Shown one piece after another: positions 32,511 through 41,186 of a DNA stretch of 60,258 bases. The translations under genes were made by a program, and so were the position numbers. The stretch comes from Elusimicrobiota bacterium (GTDB taxonomy: Bacteria; Elusimicrobiota; Elusimicrobia; UBA1565; UBA9628): assembly GCA_016194705.1 (NCBI GenBank), contig JACQAZ010000002.1, positions 1 through 60,258 of the forward strand, given 5' to 3'. Numbering within the stretch: the stretch's first letter is position 1; every line of letters starts with the position of its first letter. The notes under the pieces were generated by a model that was given only the letters and a program-made list of their open reading frames with translations, did not search any database and was not told the DNA's origin.

Positions 32511-33461
32511 CTAGGGATGGCGGTCGCTTGAGAGCAGGGCCTTGAGCCGGGTCAGGACCCTCGGGGGCGCCGTGGGCGGCCGCAGGACGGGAAATTGCGC
32601 GGCAAACTTCGCGGCGGCCTCGTTGCGGCGCGCGAAGTCGCGCCTGACGGCCGCCTCGCCGCGCGCGTCGAGGAGCAGGGCCGTGGGCTCGGCCTTCGCC
32701 AGCACGGCGGCGAACTCGCGCGGATCGTAGCCCGCGCGGGCCATGAGCGCGGCGCCGAAAGCGTCGGCCTCGAGCTCGGTCTCGATGAGGTAGCCTTCTC
32801 CCCACCAGCGCATGCGCCGGGCTGAGATGTCGTCGGAGGGCGCGCCCAGTCCTTCTGAGAAGGACTTCCCGTCTCCCATGAGCGCGAGCTCGCGGCGGGC
32901 CGGAAGATGCTGGAGGGCGAGGTGTCCCAACTCGTGCCCGACGACCGCGGCGAGTTCGTCGTCCGAGCCCGCCGCCATGATGAGCCCGCGGTCGATCACG
33001 ACGGCCTTGGACGCCGCCGTCCGGGACAGCGCCTCCTCGGCATCGCCTGGGCCGCGCGCCGAGGGCACGGCGCTCAGCGACCGGGCGTTGTACCGCGGTG
33101 AATCGCCGATTTCGGATGGGCAGAGGGCGGACAGCCGCAGGTCCGAGCCGCGGGCCAAACGCTCCGACATGAGATCGATGAGGCGGGCCGCCTCGCGCGA
33201 GCGCCGGTCGCGGGACGCCGAGATGCCCGCATAGTCTTTGAGGCTTTGGGCGACGAAGGCGGCGCAGGCCTGGGCGCCGGGCGCTCGCGCCCAATCGCCC
33301 GCGGCCAGCCGCCGGGACTCCAACTGACGAGCCGTGAAGCGCGCCTGGGCTTCCATGAGACGCTCCTGGAGCGTGAGAAATTGCGCGGCGATGTCGGGCT
33401 CGTCGGCGAGCGCTCCCGTGGGGGCGAACGCGAGGAAAGCGGCGGCGATGAAGCGCCTCAT
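32511..33461 (-). CDS. Exported M48-family metalloprotease
   Basis: The protein has 316 residues. The signal peptide is RRFIAAAFLAFAPTGALA. The zinc motif is VVGHELGHLAL (His176, Glu177, His180), and the third ligand region is ELEADAFGAALMARAGYDP (E-x3-D). This is the M48B/BepA-like layout without membrane helices, which implies periplasmic quality control of barrel proteins or lipoproteins. There is no TPR domain, unlike BepA. The gene is convergent with the TPR-CHAT gene, 33 nt apart. The hexamer TAAGAT lies 6 nt before the ATG. Confidence 0.9.
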   Translation of the reverse strand: MRRFIAAAFLAFAPTGALADEPDIAAQFLTLQERLMEAQARFTARQLESRRLAAGDWARAPGAQACAAFVAQSLKDYAGISASRDRRSREAARLIDLMSERLARGSDLRLSALCPSEIGDSPRYNARSLSAVPSARGPGDAEEALSRTAASKAVVIDRGLIMAAGSDDELAAVVGHELGHLALQHLPARRELALMGDGKSFSEGLGAPSDDISARRMRWWGEGYLIETELEADAFGAALMARAGYDPREFAAVLAKAEPTALLLDARGEAAVRRDFARRNEAAAKFAAQFPVLRPPTAPPRVLTRLKALLSSDRHP

Positions 33462-33530
33462 CGGATTATCTTAGCGGGAACGCCGCCGGAGCGCCTGGGG
33501 CGGTTGGGGAAGCCGGCGAGGCCTTTGGGC

Positions 33531-34202
33531 CTACCAGCGGCGCCAGTGGTAGAGCCAGAGGTAGCGGAACAGGGAGTCCTCGCCGACGAGGACCAAATGG
33601 CAGCAGCGGAAGGACTTGGCCTCCTTGACCGCTTCCGGCACCGTCTTCTTCTTCTCGACCTCGACGCGGTAGGCCGAGACGACCACACCCGTGCGGTCCT
33701 CGCCGTGCTTGCAGTGCACGAGGATCGGCCGCCGCGTCCCGTCGGCCAGAGCCGTGAGGGATTTGTCGAGCTCGGAGAAGGAGGGGGGATGGAGGCCGCT
33801 CATGGGCACGCTGACGGAAGCGATGCGCCAGGAGGGCTTTCCCTCGGCGGCGCGCCGGGACTCGAGGGCTCTCAAGGCGCGCTCCTCTTCCTCGTGATGC
33901 TTCTTGTTTTCGAGATTCAAGATGGTGCGCACGCCGAGATCGTAGAGATGATCCAAGGCCGCGATATTGGGGCGCGAGGAGCGGTAGATCCCCTCGGAAA
34001 CCGGCGTCGGAGGGCGCGAGGCCTCCTCGTCGGTGACCTCGCCGGGCTCCTCGTCGTCGAGGTCCGGCGCGACCGTCCTGGCCTGTTGGACCAGCGACAG
34101 CACGGCGGATCGGGTTTGCGGCGAATCGACGCCCTGCGGGACGGCGGGGGGGCACAGGACGGCGAGAAGGGCGAGCGAAAGCGGCGAGTTCTTCGCTTTC
34201 AT
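33531..34202 (-). CDS. Exported dual-specificity/tyrosine phosphatase
   Basis: The protein has 223 residues. The ATG at 34202 opens a signal peptide (KAKNSPLSLALLAVLCPPAV). The upstream ATG at 34220 is less likely. YRSSRPNIAALDHLYDLGVR and TILNLENKKHHEEEE belong to the DSP fold. The P-loop is HCKHGEDRTG (Cys164, Arg170), the CX5R motif of phosphotyrosine/inositol phosphatases, with the preceding general-acid region near PMSGLHPPSF. Exported phosphatases of this kind can act on phytate or on phosphoproteins. The fold is certain, the substrate is not. Confidence 0.88.
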   Translation of the reverse strand: MKAKNSPLSLALLAVLCPPAVPQGVDSPQTRSAVLSLVQQARTVAPDLDDEEPGEVTDEEASRPPTPVSEGIYRSSRPNIAALDHLYDLGVRTILNLENKKHHEEEERALRALESRRAAEGKPSWRIASVSVPMSGLHPPSFSELDKSLTALADGTRRPILVHCKHGEDRTGVVVSAYRVEVEKKKTVPEAVKEAKSFRCCHLVLVGEDSLFRYLWLYHWRRW

Positions 34203-34240
34203 ATCGCCGCATCTTACCATATAATCTTCGAACCGCCGCC

Positions 34241-35203
34241 ATGAAACTCAACCCCCTGGGACGCTCCGGGCTCAAGGTCAGCGCCATAGGCCTTGGGACC
34301 ATGAACTTCGGCGCCGATTGGCACGGGATCGGCGCCGTGGATGAGAAGACGGCGCGGGACCTGGTTTCGGTCGCCATCGACCACGGCGTCAACCTCATCG
34401 ATACGGCCGACATCTACGGCCGCGGCGCCTCGGAGAGCATGCTCGGCCGCATCCTCGGCAAACGCCGCCGTTCCAAGCTCCTGCTGGCGACCAAGGTCCT
34501 CGGCGAGATGAGGCCCGGCGATCCGAACTCGCGCGGTCTCTCCCGCAGGCACATCTCCGAGGGCCTCGACGACAGCCTGCGGCGCCTCAAGACGGATTAC
34601 GTCGACCTTTACATGCCGCACGGCTGGGACCCCGGCGTGCCGCTGGACGAGACCCTCGAGGCCCTCCACCGCGCGATGACCCAGGGGAAGGTGCGGGCCT
34701 TGGGCTGCTCTAACTTCTCCGGAGCCGAGCTCCAGGAGGCCCTGGCGCTGGCGGCGACCAACCGCTGGCATCGCTTCGAATTCGACCAAGTGCAGTACAG
34801 CTTGGCCAGCCGCTTCATCGAGGGCGACCTCGTCCCGGTCTCCGTGGCCAGCGCGGTGCCGGTCCTGGCCTGGAGTCCCTTGGGAGGGGGCTTTCTCACC
34901 GGCAAGTATTCGCGCCCAGGGTCGCTCCCGGAGGGGCGCCGGAGCAGTCCAGGGGCCTTCCCCGAGCTTCCCGAGGAGCGTCTGGGGGGACTCATGAAGG
35001 TGCTCGGACAAGTCGCGCGGTTGGAGGAATCGGCCCAGGCGCAGGCGGCCATCGGCTGGCTCATGGGCAAGCCGTGGGTGGCCTCCGTTCTCGTCGGCGC
35101 GCGCACCGTGGGCCAGCTCAAGGTCTCTCTGACCTCGCGGCCGCTCTCCGCGAAGTCGGCCGCCTTCCTTGATAAGGCTTCCGAGCTCTGCGCCGCGGGC
35201 TGA
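34241..35203 (+). CDS. Aldo/keto reductase
   Basis: The protein has 320 residues. The TIM-barrel AKR signature is complete: GLGTMNFGAD, the catalytic tetrad Asp54-Tyr59 (DTADIYG), Lys85 (ATKVLG) and His127 (MPHGWD), then GCSNFS, QVQYSL and SPLGGGFLTGKYS, which bind NADP. It reduces aldehydes or ketones, and subfamily AKR11/12-like members act on sugars or quinones. TATAAT (34220-34225) is 15 nt before the ATG. There is no Shine-Dalgarno sequence, so the leader is very short. It is divergent from the exported phosphatase with a shared 38-bp control region. Confidence 0.93.
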   Translation: MKLNPLGRSGLKVSAIGLGTMNFGADWHGIGAVDEKTARDLVSVAIDHGVNLIDTADIYGRGASESMLGRILGKRRRSKLLLATKVLGEMRPGDPNSRGLSRRHISEGLDDSLRRLKTDYVDLYMPHGWDPGVPLDETLEALHRAMTQGKVRALGCSNFSGAELQEALALAATNRWHRFEFDQVQYSLASRFIEGDLVPVSVASAVPVLAWSPLGGGFLTGKYSRPGSLPEGRRSSPGAFPELPEERLGGLMKVLGQVARLEESAQAQAAIGWLMGKPWVASVLVGARTVGQLKVSLTSRPLSAKSAAFLDKASELCAAG

Positions 35204-35215
35204 CAGCCGGTATAG

Positions 35216-35248
35216 GTCTAAAGTCCTATTTTAGCCTAGGTCCTCCAG
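35216..35248 (-). promoter_or_regulatory. Copy of the conserved upstream element (variant)
   Basis: On the minus strand CTGGAGGACCTAG, 7 nt, TAGGACTTTAGACC. This matches the element at 12541-12574 at 10 of 13, 7 of 7 and 5 of 7 positions, with the same 7-nt gap. No -10 box is apparent on the minus strand, so here it may act as a protein-binding site for the genes at 35313 or 34241, or drive antisense RNA. Confidence 0.55.
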
Positions 35249-35312
35249 GGCCATCGGCCTGCCTCAAAGGCCCTGCTGGGGAGCCGCCGCGGGGGCTACA
35301 ATGACAGTGGGT

Positions 35313-35663
35313 ATGGAACTCTACATGCGGTTCATGGTGACTCTGGCTTGCGGGCTCTTGGGCGTCGGGATGGTGCTCAAGGTCCTGCTCGACGGGCTCT
35401 TTCACGAGTGGGACGCCGTGGCCGACATGGGCGAGTTCATGCGCACCGGGTGGCACCAGAAGCAAGCCCCGACGCAGCGCGTCGAGGATGTCATGCTGGA
35501 GATCGAGAACGCCAGGACCCCGACGCTGAGCACGAGCATCTACGAGCAGAAGCGCCGGGACCTCAAGGAGCTCTCCGCGATCGAGAGCAGCATGAACCGC
35601 AAGGGCAAACCGGTCGTCCTGACGCCCATCCCTCCTCCCTCCGCCGACATCGTCCCCAGCTGA
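35313..35663 (+). CDS. Small membrane-anchored protein, unknown
   Basis: The protein has 116 residues. The ATG at 35301 overlaps the TACAAT -10 box (35297-35302), so the ATG at 35313 is chosen. One N-terminal helix (MRFMVTLACGLLGVGMVLKV) is followed by a charged cytosolic or periplasmic domain (FHEWDAVADMGEFMRTGWHQ; LEIENARTPTLSTSIYEQKR) and a Pro-rich tail. I do not recognise the family. It is 19 nt upstream of the GT39-like gene and may be co-expressed. Confidence 0.6.
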   Translation: MELYMRFMVTLACGLLGVGMVLKVLLDGLFHEWDAVADMGEFMRTGWHQKQAPTQRVEDVMLEIENARTPTLSTSIYEQKRRDLKELSAIESSMNRKGKPVVLTPIPPPSADIVPS

Positions 35664-35682
35664 TAATTCGTATACTCCCTGC

Positions 35683-37329
35683 GTGACTTCGAGCGAGCCC
35701 TGCTCGCGGCGTCTGTTTTGGGGAGCGGCCCTGGCCGCGTCGGCGGCGGCCGTCTGGCTGGGCTGGGGCTTCATCGAGTCCTCGGCCCCGACCTATGACG
35801 AACCGGTGCACCTGGCGTCGGGCTATCTGGCTCTGACCGCGGGACTGCCCATCAACTACAAGGACCACCCCCCCCTGGCCGAGATGTGGGCCGCTCTCCC
35901 CCTGCTTCGTTTCCAGCTCTCGACTTTGCGGCAAAGCGCCTATTGGGGCCGTCTCTACAATTACGCCGACGCCTTCCTTTACTCGAACCTCGTGCCGGCC
36001 GAGCGCATGCTCAACGCGTCAAGGCGTTGGTGCCTGGCGAGTTGGACGGTCATTCTCGTGCCTGCGATCCTGTCCTGGGCGGCTCCGAGCGGCTCCGTCG
36101 CCGTCGCGGCGGCGGCCGTGTTCTGCGCCTTCTGTCCGCCCCTGACCTCGAACGCCGCCTTGGTGACGACCGACGCCGCCGCGGCGGTGTTTTTTTTCCT
36201 CGCCTTTCTTCTGTGCGCGCGCGGGCCGCGCAACCGGCGCACCTGGCTGTTGGCGGGTCTTGCGATCGGCGCGGCGCTCGCCTCGAAGTTCAACATGGTG
36301 GTCCTTCCGGCCTTCGTGGCCGCGGGGCTGCTCGGCGAGGCGCGGCTGACCAAACGCGCACCGATGGGCGCGGGAGGGGCCGCCCTCATGGTCCTCTCGA
36401 GCGCGCTCGCGCTGGCCTTGGCGTACCGCTTCTCGGGCCTGCCGCTGTATTGGGAAGGTCTGACGCAGACCTTCGAGCGCCTGGGCCAAGGCAGGTCGTC
36501 TTTCTTGGGCGGCGCTCATTCGGTGACGGGATCGCCCCTCTATTTTCCCGCGGCCCTGGCGCTCAAGACTCCCCTGCCTCTGCTTATCGCCGGAGCCGCC
36601 GGTCTGATCCTGCGCCTGCGCAAGCCCGACGCCGACGCGGCTTGGCTGATCCTGCCGCCGGCGGCCTTCTTCGCGCTGGCCTGCGCCTCCAAGACTCAGA
36701 TCGGCTACCGCCATATTCTGCCCGTCTATCCCTTCCTGATCGTGCTGGCCGCCGAAGGCGCGGCCTGGGCCTGGGCGCGGCCGCTCTGGGGCCGTCCGGC
36801 GGCGCTGGCCCTGGCCGTTTGGCTTTGCTTGGGCGTCCTGCGGGTCCATCCTGACCATCTCGCCTATTTCAACGAGCTCGCGGGCGGCCCCGACAACGGC
36901 TATGCCTGGCTGGTCGACTCGAACCTCGATTGGGGTCAGGGGCTCAAGGAGCTCGGCGCGGAGCTCAAACGCCGCGGCGGTCCGACGATCTATCTCTCAT
37001 ATTTCGGGGTCGCCGATCCTTCGTATTACGGGATCCGCTACGTCCCCGTGGGGGCCGTCAGCAACGTCGAGCGGCGCGACGGGATCGCCGAACCGCGCCG
37101 AGAGGATCCCGTGCTGCTGGCCGTCTCGGCGACGAACCGCCAGGGAGTCTACTACGCGGACAAGGGCGCATTCTCGTGGCTGGCGGCGCGCCGGCCCGCC
37201 TTCACGGCCGGTCATTCCATTTTCCTTTACGATCTGACGCAAGACCTGGACGGCCGCGGCAGGCTTTCGGCTCTCGCGGCGGCCTCCGGGGCCTCCCCTG
37301 GCGCGGTCCGGCGCTTGGCGCTACAATAG
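35683..37329 (+). CDS. GT39/ArnT-like membrane glycosyltransferase
   Basis: The protein has 548 residues, starting at a GTG 6 nt after TATACT. The first helix is followed by SSAPTYDEPVHLASGYLALT, the acidic (D-E-P/x-x-H) loop typical of GT-C enzymes of the PMT/ArnT superfamily. Then come about ten membrane helices and a periplasmic C-terminal domain (SNLDWGQGLKELGAELKRRG; YLSYFGVADPSYYGIRYVP). SNLDWGQ and the following YFG motif are commonly seen in bacterial GT39-like proteins. It probably moves a sugar from a polyprenyl-phosphate donor to a cell-surface acceptor. Confidence 0.85.
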   Translation: MTSSEPCSRRLFWGAALAASAAAVWLGWGFIESSAPTYDEPVHLASGYLALTAGLPINYKDHPPLAEMWAALPLLRFQLSTLRQSAYWGRLYNYADAFLYSNLVPAERMLNASRRWCLASWTVILVPAILSWAAPSGSVAVAAAAVFCAFCPPLTSNAALVTTDAAAAVFFFLAFLLCARGPRNRRTWLLAGLAIGAALASKFNMVVLPAFVAAGLLGEARLTKRAPMGAGGAALMVLSSALALALAYRFSGLPLYWEGLTQTFERLGQGRSSFLGGAHSVTGSPLYFPAALALKTPLPLLIAGAAGLILRLRKPDADAAWLILPPAAFFALACASKTQIGYRHILPVYPFLIVLAAEGAAWAWARPLWGRPAALALAVWLCLGVLRVHPDHLAYFNELAGGPDNGYAWLVDSNLDWGQGLKELGAELKRRGGPTIYLSYFGVADPSYYGIRYVPVGAVSNVERRDGIAEPRREDPVLLAVSATNRQGVYYADKGAFSWLAARRPAFTAGHSIFLYDLTQDLDGRGRLSALAAASGASPGAVRRLALQ

Positions 37330-37334
37330 ATCCT

Positions 37335-40300
37335 ATGGAGCTCTCCAAGAAGGCAAAGGCGTGGCGGGCCCAATACTTGAGGCGGGAGCTCTGCGGCGGC
37401 CTGGCCTTGCTCGCCTGCGCGGCCCTTTCTGTTCTGGCCGTCGCGCTGGCGATCGACCGAGTCTTCGCCCTGCCGCGTGAGGCCCGCTGGACTTTGGTCT
37501 TGGCGGGAGCCTGCGCGCTGCTCTGGGGCGCCTGGAGCCTTGTGCTGCGCCCGTGGCGCGGCTTTCGGTGGGAGACGGTGCTCGACGCGGCCGCCGCGCG
37601 CTTCCCGGAACTCAAGGACCACCTGAAGACCGCCTGGGAGCTCGCCCGCCTCGGGTGCAGCCCCCACACCTCGGAGGAGCTGCGCCAGGCGCATTTGAGG
37701 CGGACCGAGTCGCTTCTCGCGGCCGCGCCGGAAGAGCCCTTGTTCCGCTGGAAGGCGTCGCGGACCCTCCGGGGGACCGCGCTGGCCGCGATGCTGGGCG
37801 GTGCTGCGATGCCGTGGCTGGGGGCAGGCGCCTCTTGGGAGCGCGTTCTGGCGCCCTGGCGCGACGTGCCGCTCGAGCGGCTCGTCGCTGTGGCGCCCGG
37901 AGACGCCCGCGTGCCCTGGGGTGGGCCGGCGAGGATCTCGGCGCGCTTTTCGGCCGAGGCTCCGTCCGGCCGCGACCGCCGGGAGCTCACGCTCTGGCTC
38001 GAGGGAACGGGCGGCTGGAAGGCGGCCCGCTGGGATTCCGTCACCGAGGCCGAGGCGGGCTATTCCATCGAGGAACTCAGCGCTCCCCTGCGTTATCGGC
38101 TGACCTGGAGGGACCTCGCAAGCCGCACCTACAAGCTGGTCCCGGTCGCGGTGCCGGAGCTGGAATCTCTGCAGGTCCGCATCCACGGAGCCGAGCCCGC
38201 CGTCGCGGCGTTGACCGCGGCGGAGCCATTAGCCGTGCTGCGCGGGACATTGCTCACTTTGACCGGGAGGCCCAACCAGGCGCTCTCCGCCGCGCGGCTG
38301 CGCCTCTCCATTTTGCCCTCGCCGATCTCCATGAAGCTCAACCCTTCGGGAGAGTATGAGGCCTCCTTTGTGGCGGCCGAGGACGCGACTTTGCGCTTCG
38401 AGCTGGACACCCCTGACGGCCGGGTCAACGCCGAATCGGCGATGTATGCCATCAAGGCTCTTCCCGACCTGCCCCCGAAGATCGAGCTCCTCTCCCCGCT
38501 CGAGCCTTTGGCGGCGAGCCCGAGGGACACGGTCTCGGTCTCCTACACGGCCGTCGACGACGGCGCGCTCAAGAAGGTCTCCTTGCTCATCCGCTCCCGC
38601 GGGACGCCGAACCGGGAGCTCGTCCTGCGCGAATTCTCCGGCCAGCGCGAGTTCACTGGCGACTACGCTTGGGAGCTCGCGGGGCTACCCTTTGGGAAGG
38701 TCGAGTTCCAGCTCAAGGCGGTCGACAACGCCTCCCCGGGGCAGTCGGGCCTCTCGGCGGTGGGCAGCGTCGAGATCGTCGACTTCGCGGCGAGCCACGC
38801 CCAGACCGAGGCCCAATGGACGAAGGCCGAGGAGAGCCTCAAGGACTTGGCGCGGCGGGAGGACTCGGCGCTCTCGCGGCTCGCCTCGGGCCCGAGCCCG
38901 GAACTCGAGCGCGAGCTGGCGGGGCTGCCGCAGGCCTGGGTTGATGCCGCGTCGCAGTTTTCCCGCTGGTCGAAAGCGATGGAGCGCGACCCTTACGCCA
39001 ATCCGGGGCTCACCGAGTCGGCGCGCGGCCAGGCCGACGCGCTGGAGGAGGCGCGCCAAGGCGAGCTCCCCGAAGCCCTGAGGGCCTCGCGCGCGGGCGA
39101 GACCGCGCGGGCTCAAGAGCTCCACGCCCGGCTCGCGGCCCGCGCGCGGCAGGCGCAGAGGCTGCTCTCGGACGGGCGCAAGCTGCAGGGCCTCCAGGAC
39201 TTCTACAGCGAGGCGGGACGCATGAGCCAGTCGGGCTCCGAGCTGCAGTCGCAGCTCGACGGACTCACCCAGCGCGGCGGAGCCGACGCGCAGGCCGTCT
39301 CCAAGCTCAAGGAGGGCCTCGAAAAGCTCCAAAAACAGATGGAGGACCTTCAGGCGGCGATGCTCTCGCTCCCCAAGCTCGACCCGAACGCGCCGGAGGC
39401 GCGCTCGCGAAAGAATTACGAGCTGCCGTTGGGGCAGGCGCGCGCCCAGGCCGACGAGCTCTCAAAGGCCTTGGCCCGCGGCGATTTTGCCGCCGCGGCC
39501 CGGATCGCCCAGCGCCTCTCCGAGAGCCTGGCCAAGATCCAGCGCGCCCTGGCCGACGCGTCGTCCGACGCCTCGGCCTCGAACGAGGCGCGCCAGGCCT
39601 CCGAGCGCCTGGCCAAGGCGCAAGCCCTCTGGTCCGAGGTCATCGACGACCAGACCAAGGTCCTGGAGAGGACCGAAGCCTTGGAGGCCAAGCGTCTTGA
39701 GGCCAAGGTGGCGGCGCAGAAGGACATGCTCGCAGACCTTGCGCGCAGGCAGGGCGTGCTGGTCTCCTCGGCCTCCGCCCGCGGCGCGGGCTTCCCGCAG
39801 GACGCGCTCGGCCTGATGCGCTCGGTCGCAGACGAGCTCGACACGCGGCGCGTCGCGCATTCCGCGAGCTGGCTGCGGGGCGTCTCGGCCCGCCTGCGCA
39901 TGGAGCCGGGCCATCCTTGGGACGCCGTCGCCGCGGAGGAGGACGACATCCGCGAGCGGCTCGACGCCGGGCCCTCCTTGCCTCCCGAGGCGCCGAGCCC
40001 CGAGAGCCGCGCCGTCGGCGAGGCCCAGGGCCAGGCTCTGGCCAAGACCCGGCGGCTGCGGTCCCAGCTCGAGGGGATCGACGCCGAGACCGGCGGCGTC
40101 CCGCGCGAGGCCCTGCAGAAATTGGGAGGAGCCCAGAGCGAGCAGTCGGCCGCCGAAGGCGCGCTGTCGAGCGGCGCCACCACGCGGGCCAAGGAGCGCG
40201 AGGAGATCGCGCTCTCGCTGCTCTCGGAGGGCAGCCAGGCCATGAGCCAGGCGATGGGCGGGGCCCGGTCGAAGCAATCGGGCATGGGCCAGCCGTTCTC

Positions 40301-40502
40301 GCGTCCGTCCTCCGGCGCGTTTCGCGTGATCACCGGAGGGCCGGGCAGCGGCGCGCAGCTCGGCTTTGTCCCGCTGCCGCCGCCGAAGGACTACGCTCCG
40401 CCCAAAGAAATCCGCGAGGAGCTCAAGAAGTCCCTGCAGGAGAGCCGGCCCTCGTCGTACGACGGGGTCATCAAGGAATACTTCAAGCGTATTTCTCAAT
40501 AG
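37335..40502 (+). CDS. Large DUF4175-like membrane protein
   Basis: The protein has 1055 residues. TACAAT lies 7 nt before the ATG. Two membrane helices near the N-terminus (GGLALLACAALSVLAVALAI; WTLVLAGACALLWGAWSLVL) are followed by a helical segment (ARFPELKDHLKTAWELARLG), beta-sandwich regions (~200-480) and a long coiled-coil region rich in Q, E, A and S (~500-950) with repeated S-E-L-Q-S-Q-L-type heptads. Order and size match DUF4175-type proteins, which often accompany MoxR/VWA genes. None are here. It is probably an envelope structural or regulatory protein. Confidence 0.7.
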   Translation: MELSKKAKAWRAQYLRRELCGGLALLACAALSVLAVALAIDRVFALPREARWTLVLAGACALLWGAWSLVLRPWRGFRWETVLDAAAARFPELKDHLKTAWELARLGCSPHTSEELRQAHLRRTESLLAAAPEEPLFRWKASRTLRGTALAAMLGGAAMPWLGAGASWERVLAPWRDVPLERLVAVAPGDARVPWGGPARISARFSAEAPSGRDRRELTLWLEGTGGWKAARWDSVTEAEAGYSIEELSAPLRYRLTWRDLASRTYKLVPVAVPELESLQVRIHGAEPAVAALTAAEPLAVLRGTLLTLTGRPNQALSAARLRLSILPSPISMKLNPSGEYEASFVAAEDATLRFELDTPDGRVNAESAMYAIKALPDLPPKIELLSPLEPLAASPRDTVSVSYTAVDDGALKKVSLLIRSRGTPNRELVLREFSGQREFTGDYAWELAGLPFGKVEFQLKAVDNASPGQSGLSAVGSVEIVDFAASHAQTEAQWTKAEESLKDLARREDSALSRLASGPSPELERELAGLPQAWVDAASQFSRWSKAMERDPYANPGLTESARGQADALEEARQGELPEALRASRAGETARAQELHARLAARARQAQRLLSDGRKLQGLQDFYSEAGRMSQSGSELQSQLDGLTQRGGADAQAVSKLKEGLEKLQKQMEDLQAAMLSLPKLDPNAPEARSRKNYELPLGQARAQADELSKALARGDFAAAARIAQRLSESLAKIQRALADASSDASASNEARQASERLAKAQALWSEVIDDQTKVLERTEALEAKRLEAKVAAQKDMLADLARRQGVLVSSASARGAGFPQDALGLMRSVADELDTRRVAHSASWLRGVSARLRMEPGHPWDAVAAEEDDIRERLDAGPSLPPEAPSPESRAVGEAQGQALAKTRRLRSQLEGIDAETGGVPREALQKLGGAQSEQSAAEGALSSGATTRAKEREEIALSLLSEGSQAMSQAMGGARSKQSGMGQPFSRPSSGAFRVITGGPGSGAQLGFVPLPPPKDYAPPKEIREELKKSLQESRPSSYDGVIKEYFKRISQ

Positions 40503-40520
40503 GTATAATGGAAGGCAGGT

Positions 40521-41186
40521 ATGTCTCTTAGAGGACGGATCGAGGCGAAGTGTCCCAAAGGCTGCGAGCCCTTCGACGCCGAGCTTTACAGCTTCATCCG
40601 CGGCGACACGGACCCGGACCTGCGCCTCCAGGTCAAGGCGCGCGAGTGCAACCTGCTGATCTGCGACGAGTGCGAGAAGCCCTTCTTTCCCGAGGAGCCC
40701 TACATCTATTTCGAGCCCGCCGCCGAGCTGCTGGCCTTCGTGTTCCCCGAGTCTTTCCGCCCCAACGAGAGGTATTGGCGCGAGAAGATGCACGCCGACT
40801 TCGAGGAGATGCGCAAGGTCCTCGGCGCGGAGTTCCCGCTGACGGTCGAGCCGATCATCTTCTTCGGCGTCGACGGCCTGGCGGAGCTGCTCGACTTCGA
40901 GGATTTCCGCGGCGAGGAGCGCGAGGTCATGGAGTGGATCGCCAAGGATCTGGGGCTCTCCCTCTATCGCGTGAGCCCGCGCTACGCGCGCGACAACGAC
41001 GTCCCGGGGTCGCTGCCGTTCTCTGCCAACGGTTCGAGGGCCGCGGCCACGCGCCAGGGCGTGATCGCCGGCCTCGAGAAGCTCCTGGCGGCCAACGACC
41101 GGCTCGGCGCCTACCGGCGCTACTTCGACGATCTAAAATCATCCAAGGCCGGCCTGCCGCCGCCCTCGACGCTCAAGGCCCCTTGA
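40521..41186 (+). CDS. CpXC-domain zinc-binding protein
   Basis: The protein has 221 residues. It begins RGRIEAKCPKGCEPFDAELY, and ~45 residues later ECNLLICDECEKPFFPEEPY: two C-x(2-3)-C pairs forming a zinc ribbon as in CpXC proteins. The rest is alpha/beta (YIYFEPAAELLAFVFPESFR; FPLTVEPIIFFGVDGLAELL) with the family's acidic FGVDGL segment. TATAAT ends 11 nt before the ATG, with GGAAGG between. It overlaps the CCA/PAP gene by 4 nt (TTGA). Cellular role unknown. Confidence 0.8.
   Translation: MSLRGRIEAKCPKGCEPFDAELYSFIRGDTDPDLRLQVKARECNLLICDECEKPFFPEEPYIYFEPAAELLAFVFPESFRPNERYWREKMHADFEEMRKVLGAEFPLTVEPIIFFGVDGLAELLDFEDFRGEEREVMEWIAKDLGLSLYRVSPRYARDNDVPGSLPFSANGSRAAATRQGVIAGLEKLLAANDRLGAYRRYFDDLKSSKAGLPPPSTLKAP

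Noticed and set aside
35301..35312. ATG at 35301 as the start of the small membrane protein
   Set aside because: It overlaps the TACAAT -10 box.
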